Shown in pieces: positions 6,369 to 10,001 of a stretch of 10,001 nt of DNA. Position 1 is the first letter of the stretch. Every line of letters starts with the position of its first letter. Position numbers and translations under genes: made by a program. The stretch covers positions 10,812 through 20,812 of the forward strand of contig RQSC01000028.1 in NCBI GenBank assembly GCA_013416795.1. The letters run 5' to 3'. The stretch comes from Prasinococcaceae sp. CCMP 1430 (lineage: Eukaryota; Prasinodermophyta; Palmophyllophyceae; Prasinococcales; Prasinococcaceae). The notes beneath the pieces are model-generated. The model did no database searches and was not told the DNA's origin. It saw only the letters and a program-made list of their open reading frames with translations.

Positions 6369-9300
6369 CTACTTTCCTCCGAACACGTGCGGCGCGAAGT
6401 ACCGCCCGCTCGCGGCCGGCTTGGCCGCGTCGTCGGGCATCCCGCCGTCGGCCTTCGCGGCAGCGGGAGCGTCGCGGGTGCTGCCCGTCGGCAGCTCGAG
6501 CCCGTCAAACATATTGGTGAAGCCTGGCATTGAGGCTCCCTCGCCCATTGCCGATATGAACACATTTGCGGGCGGCAGCGAGTGCTCGGCGAGCGCGGCC
6601 GCTGCGTCCAGCGGCGCGCCGAGACGCGACAGCGGCTGCGGCGACAGCAAGGGCGGTCCGCGCGCGCCTGCGCCTCCCGCTCCCGCTGGGTGCTTGGGCG
6701 ACATCGGCAAGGCACCACCGCCGGGGCACTTGTTGTCCAACGGCGAGAGCACCCCTCGCATCGGAAAGCCCAGCGGCGAATCCATCGACGCCGGCAGCGG
6801 GAGACCGGCAGCCCTCGGTGGCGAATGCGGGACTGCCGCGGCAGGCGGATGTGTCTGCGCATCCAGGTGGGGCGCCACCCCAGCAGGACTGCCCGTGGCA
6901 GTCGACGACCCGCCGACGCTACCTCCGGCGCCCGTGGCGGCGCTCACTATGAAACTTGCGGCTGTCTGGCCTGCGGCCGAGCCTGCCGGTGGCCACGCAC
7001 CGCTTGCGCTGGCACGCCCCGCGCGATCGCCGACGTCGGCGTTCCCTGTGACCGCCGCAATCGCGTTCGTTAGGCTGGGGAAGCCATGCATCGTCACGTC
7101 AAGTGGGGATTGAAGGTGCTGGTGCTGCTGTGCTTGTGCGGGCGCGCCCACAGCCGCGGCCCCCGCCTCGTTCGCATCCACCGGCGGCAGAGAGTCGTCG
7201 GCGCGAAGCAGGCTCAGCCAGCCCGCGGTCGTGTTGCCGGTCTCGCTCGGCACAATCGCGTTCAGCGGCCTCAAGCCAGCAGCGAGAGGGGCCACAGGCA
7301 GCGACGCAGGCGCGGCCGTTGTCCCACCCTGGCACTGGACGGTCGGTGCTAGCTGCGCTTGCGCTTGTGGTTTCGTCTGCTTCGCCCGCTGGCGCTTGCG
7401 AGCAGGCGCGCCGCCCTGCTTGTCCGGCGCAGCGCGCTTCGTGGCCGCCTTGGATTTGGCACCTGCTGGAGCCTTCTGCGAGGGCGCCTGAGCCTTCGTC
7501 GCGTTTTTGCCACCAGCGCCTGGCTTGGTCTTCCCGCCGGCGCACGCCTTGGCCTTTGGGTTCGCCTTGGGCGTCGCCTTCGCGATCGCGCCTCCAGTTG
7601 GCCTGGGCTGCCCCTTGGAGGACTGCCTGGGCCGCGGCGCTTGGCTGGGCTTCCCCTCGTGCGGCTCTCGCAACGGCGAACCTTGCTGCTCTTTGTCACG
7701 GAGCGGGGCCCCGCAGCTTCCGGCCGTCTGCTCTGCCAGCGGCAATCCTCCGAGGATCGCTCGCTCGTCCTCGTCGCCAGCGCGGCCGATGGTGTACTTG
7801 AGTCGAAAGGGGGACGGGCAGCCAAGCTCCTCGAAGTAGGTCCCGACGGCGTACACGCCATTCTCCTCGAGCGACACCATCTCGCCGTCGATCGAAAAAA
7901 AGCGCACGATGATTTCACCTCCGGCAGTGGTATCCTCGGAGGCGAGTTTCGATGGTTCTGCGGCAGTCTGCACGGTCATGTCGCGCCCACCCTCAGAAGA
8001 GGGAGCGGCGACGGTCGCGGCCCCACCACCAGTTGCGGCGCCGCTCCCAGCGCCCTCGCTTGTCCCCGCGCGCGCCCGCGCGTTCGCGCCGCCGCTCGCA
8101 CATGCCTGCGCGTCGCTGGTCGTGACCACTTTCTTGGCCAGATGCCGTCGGATCGACTCGAAGCGCTTGGAGCGCGGCACGACGAGCTCGCGCACGGGCG
8201 CAACACCCGCAGCCTTGACGGCGGCGTGCACGCCCGCGTGGAGCGGGTAGAGCTCGAGCACGATCTTGCCACCGGGCACGCGCGCCTGCTGCTTGGCCTG
8301 TGCCACCGCCGCCGCCTCTCGCGAGGCAGCGCTCGCGGTGCCGCCCATCACAGCGGCCGCAGCCTTCGCCGCCGCCGCCTGATCACCCCTCTGCAGCGTG
8401 GCCGTGGCCATCGCCATGTGCACCGATTGCAGATCCGAGCTCTCCACCGTCACCCCCAGTGGCGCCAGGAGGTCCTTGGCCTTCCGCATGGCCCGATAGT
8501 ACAGATTTCGCACCTGCTCAACCGTCTTGGCGACCCTCCCCTGGGCGCGCGCGGCCTCCGCGAGCTTGGCTTGCAGCCCGGCAAAGTCCTTGCCGACGCT
8601 CACCAGCGACTCGAAGAAGATGCGCTCCTCGTCGGGTTCCCACTTGACCCATGGCATGCGCCCGCCTAGGTGGCCCACTGCCGTGGACGGGGCCGCCACG
8701 GTGCGGCTGTGCGAGCGCTGCGCGCCGCTGCTCGCCGCCTTTTGCCTGACCTCGCTCTGGCCGGCCGCCGCTGCGGCCGGCTGCGACGGCGAGGTGGCCG
8801 CCGGCACTGCGCCCGNGCCGCTCGCGCCCGCCGTCGCACGGAGTGCGTCCTTGGTTCCGCGCCACTCGCTGCGCTCTTGGCGCTTGCGCACAGCCTCGCG
8901 CACGTAGTCCCTGGGAGCGAAGGTGCCTACGTCCGCCACCGGCCGGTGCGTGTATATCTTGAAGTAGATCATTGGCGGAAACCTCCCGCCGCCGAGCCGG
9001 AAGCGCACGTGCACTCCTGCGGCCGCGTCCATCATCTGTGCCTCCTGAGGGAAGGTTGCCTTGAGCAGCTGACGCGGATCGCCCCGGCGCTCCACTGCGG
9101 CGATCATGGAGCGGTAGTACTTGTACACGCGCCGGCTGGAGTGCGAGCGCCACGCTTTTTGTATCGTCTTCGCCGCCTCGCTGGGCGTGACGCGTCGCCG
9201 CACGCGGTCGGCGTAGTCGCGCCACGCGCGCTGGCAGCGAATGATGCAGCGGCGCGTGTAGAGGTACCTCAGGCGGCACTTGCGCCCGCGAAACCACGCC

Positions 9301-9482
9301 TGGACGCGCGTGGCTGTCCAGTTGTAGAGCAGCGACGTCGCGACGTCGGGTACCGTCCCATCCGCCATCGCAGACCTCCGCCGCGCGCTGTGCTGGGCGA
9401 ACTCGGCGTCGGCCGCTGCACGCGCGAACGCCGCTGCGGCCGTATCAACCGCGTCCCTGCCGACCATTCCCGCGCTCAGCAT
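6369..9482 (-). CDS. IQ-motif/MFI-like plus Cramped (CRAMP1/TKI1)-like SANT protein
   Basis: One uninterrupted frame, 1037 residues from ATG 9482; ATG 9368 (residue 39) is an alternative start with a better +4 G. Three IQ-like calmodulin-binding helices lie at about 57-76, 78-95 and 103-122. Residues 117-193 resemble vertebrate C11orf65/MFI: YYRSMI, RGDPRQLLK, MDAAAGVHVRFRLGG, FPPMIYFKIYTHRPV. Residue 223 contains the ambiguous base (8816). A SANT domain of the Cramped type follows at 277-341 (KWEPDEERIFFESL, VGKDFAGL, EQVRNLYYRAM). Then come two strand-rich blocks as in CRAMP1/TKI1 (GKIVLELYPLHAG at 405-417, EIIVRFFSIDGEM at 523-535). A Lys/Ala/Pro-rich, linker-histone-like segment is at 632-706, then a long low-complexity tail with FTNMFDGLELP at 988-998. 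Probably nuclear; animal Cramped regulates linker-histone genes. MFI-Cramped joining is unknown to me and could be a gene fusion or an assembly join. Confidence 0.72.
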   Translation of the reverse strand: MLSAGMVGRDAVDTAAAAFARAAADAEFAQHSARRRSAMADGTVPDVATSLLYNWTATRVQAWFRGRKCRLRYLYTRRCIIRCQRAWRDYADRVRRRVTPSEAAKTIQKAWRSHSSRRVYKYYRSMIAAVERRGDPRQLLKATFPQEAQMMDAAAGVHVRFRLGGGRFPPMIYFKIYTHRPVADVGTFAPRDYVREAVRKRQERSEWRGTKDALRATAGASGXGAVPAATSPSQPAAAAAGQSEVRQKAASSGAQRSHSRTVAAPSTAVGHLGGRMPWVKWEPDEERIFFESLVSVGKDFAGLQAKLAEAARAQGRVAKTVEQVRNLYYRAMRKAKDLLAPLGVTVESSDLQSVHMAMATATLQRGDQAAAAKAAAAVMGGTASAASREAAAVAQAKQQARVPGGKIVLELYPLHAGVHAAVKAAGVAPVRELVVPRSKRFESIRRHLAKKVVTTSDAQACASGGANARARAGTSEGAGSGAATGGGAATVAAPSSEGGRDMTVQTAAEPSKLASEDTTAGGEIIVRFFSIDGEMVSLEENGVYAVGTYFEELGCPSPFRLKYTIGRAGDEDERAILGGLPLAEQTAGSCGAPLRDKEQQGSPLREPHEGKPSQAPRPRQSSKGQPRPTGGAIAKATPKANPKAKACAGGKTKPGAGGKNATKAQAPSQKAPAGAKSKAATKRAAPDKQGGAPARKRQRAKQTKPQAQAQLAPTVQCQGGTTAAPASLPVAPLAAGLRPLNAIVPSETGNTTAGWLSLLRADDSLPPVDANEAGAAAVGAPAQAQQHQHLQSPLDVTMHGFPSLTNAIAAVTGNADVGDRAGRASASGAWPPAGSAAGQTAASFIVSAATGAGGSVGGSSTATGSPAGVAPHLDAQTHPPAAAVPHSPPRAAGLPLPASMDSPLGFPMRGVLSPLDNKCPGGGALPMSPKHPAGAGGAGARGPPLLSPQPLSRLGAPLDAAAALAEHSLPPANVFISAMGEGASMPGFTNMFDGLELPTGSTRDAPAAAKADGGMPDDAAKPAASGRYFAPHVFGGK

Positions 9483-9797
9483 GACTTTCACGCGGCGGCG
9501 ATTGGCACGCCGCGCGTGGGCGCGCGCGCGCTCTGCCTCCTTTCCCCCCCCCCGCTCCCCCTCCCGCCGCTTTTCGGCGCCGCCCTCTGCGCTTTTCGCG
9601 GCCCAATTCGCGCGGCCGACCGCGGCGGGAAACGCAATGTGCGGGTGGGTGTTTGGGGGGCACGTTAGGGTTTTATTTAGGGTTAACGTACAGTAGCGAG
9701 ACTGCTGTACCATCGCTCCGTCCATGAAAAAACCCAACCACGTCGAAATGCACGGGAGAAGTTGGCCGTTTTCGGTCGTAGACCCTTTTTAAAAAGT
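9483..9797 (-). promoter_or_regulatory. Probable promoter and 5' UTR of the IQ/Cramped-like gene
   Basis: The minus-strand frame stays open upstream of 9482 as far as 9737, but the peptide becomes a Lys/Arg/Glu low-complexity reading of a C-rich run (9543-9565), so I treat it as leader. Upstream ATGs exist in frame at 9725 and 9713. Composition drops in G+C from about 9660 outward, with telomere-like boxes (9665-9682) and a 12-bp palindrome CTTTTTAAAAAG at 9785-9796 that could hold a TATA-like element. No start site can be fixed from sequence alone. Confidence 0.4.
9665..9682 (-). promoter_or_regulatory. Paired telomere-like boxes (AAACCCTAA type)
   Basis: On the plus strand TTAGGG (9665-9670) and TTTAGGG (9676-9682) are separated by TTTTA. 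On the minus strand they read AACCCTAAA and AAAACCCTAA, matching the plant telo-box of promoters of growth- and translation-related genes. ACGTTA (9662-9667) and TAACGT (9684-9689) form an inverted repeat at the two ends. The boxes lie about 180-200 bp upstream of ATG 9482. Two copies are too few for a telomere. Confidence 0.45.
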
Positions 9798-9869
9798 TCG
9801 TTCGATTTGATGGGGGAGACTTCGGGCGTACGCACCGCTGCGCGCCCGCGGATTCATCAAAACGAACGA
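9798..9869. repeat. Imperfect 15-bp inverted repeat with nested inner stem
   Basis: The left arm TCGTTCGATTTGATG (9798-9812) pairs with CATCAAAACGAACGA (9855-9869) at 14 of 15 positions, around a 42-nt loop. Inside the loop CGGGCG (9823-9828) pairs with CGCCCG (9843-9848), and GCGTACGC (9826-9833) is itself a palindrome. The palindrome CTTTTTAAAAAG abuts the left side and a TG repeat the right. It could be a small MITE-like element, a structured RNA or a regulatory cruciform. No clear target-site duplication is visible. Confidence 0.6.
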
Positions 9870-10001
9870 GTTGTGTGTGTGTGTGTTTTTTTAACGGAAG
9901 AGAGGGTTCGTACTGGCCCTTTCTTCTTAGGAGATTGGGTTGCCCGCGGCGCAGCGGCGGCGCGGCGGGAGCGGCCGCCGCCACAGCGCGCGCGCCCCTC
10001 G
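9870..10001. other. TG microsatellite and GC-rich end of window
   Basis: A TG dinucleotide run (about 9872-9885) is followed by seven T residues and AACGG. From about 9940 the sequence returns to GC-rich simple sequence with GCGGC words and GCGCGC. I see no gene here; a gene could begin beyond the window on the plus strand. Confidence 0.5.

Noticed and set aside
7359-8669. Plus-strand 436-codon frame opposite the IQ/Cramped-like gene
   Set aside because: Its Leu/Arg/His-rich sequence is the antisense shadow of a minus-strand gene with recognisable domains; no family features of its own.
9665-9682. Telomere or subtelomeric array
   Set aside because: Only two telomere-like units, with ordinary genic sequence on one side; a promoter-type box is a better reading.
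9673-9984. Minus-strand 103-codon frame at the window end
   Set aside because: It crosses the inverted repeat, the TG microsatellite and the probable promoter, has no recognisable domain, and looks like chance openness.
1-10001. tRNA, rRNA, CRISPR array or insertion sequence
   Set aside because: No cloverleaf-like segment, rRNA core sequence, spaced direct repeats or transposase frame was seen on either strand.

Overview
This window looks like nuclear DNA from a GC-rich unicellular eukaryote, most likely a microalga. The reasons are the high G+C by eye, long intronless reading frames next to short GT-AG introns with GTGCGT donors, eukaryote-only protein families (ERO1, IQ motifs, a Cramped-type SANT domain), a plant-type telomere-like box, and a TGTAA motif in a 3' flank. 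The lineage (haptophyte, chlorophyte, pelagophyte or other) cannot be fixed from this sequence. There are two single ambiguous bases, at 4676 and 8816.

Layout. 1-971 has no convincing gene. It holds simple repeats, a dense CTAG cluster and a short acidic open stretch on the minus strand with an in-frame stop. 972-2786 (+) is an uninterrupted alpha/beta-hydrolase of the PHB-depolymerase/feruloyl-esterase (LpqC-like) type whose nucleophile serine appears to be glycine. 3193-3817 (-) is the C-terminal part of a TatD-linked type radical SAM protein in two exons; the exon with the iron-sulfur cysteines is not visible. 4239-4673 (+) is an exon with one TPR-like unit and a J-domain. It is followed in phase, after a putative 91-bp intron, by an ERO1 thiol oxidase (4765-6251, two exons) ending in HGDEL. 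6369-9482 (-) is one long frame joining an IQ/MFI (C11orf65-like) module to a Cramped/CRAMP1-like SANT protein with a Lys/Ala/Pro-rich stretch. 9483-10001 is its 5' flank, with telomere-like boxes and a large imperfect inverted repeat.

How they relate. There is no operon logic. The TPR-J and ERO1 parts make functional sense together in the ER lumen: a co-chaperone J-domain beside the oxidase that makes disulfides, with an ER-retrieval-like tail. The long minus-strand protein looks nuclear and chromatin-related, with a calmodulin-binding-like N-terminus. The ERO1 and Cramped-like genes converge with only 117 bp between stop codons.

Main caution. Both apparent fusions (J-ERO1 and MFI-Cramped) carry an ambiguous base in the linker between their two halves. 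The radical SAM and TPR-J genes also both lose their 5' ends in the same approximately 420-bp stretch. Assembly error must be excluded before calling any of these novel.
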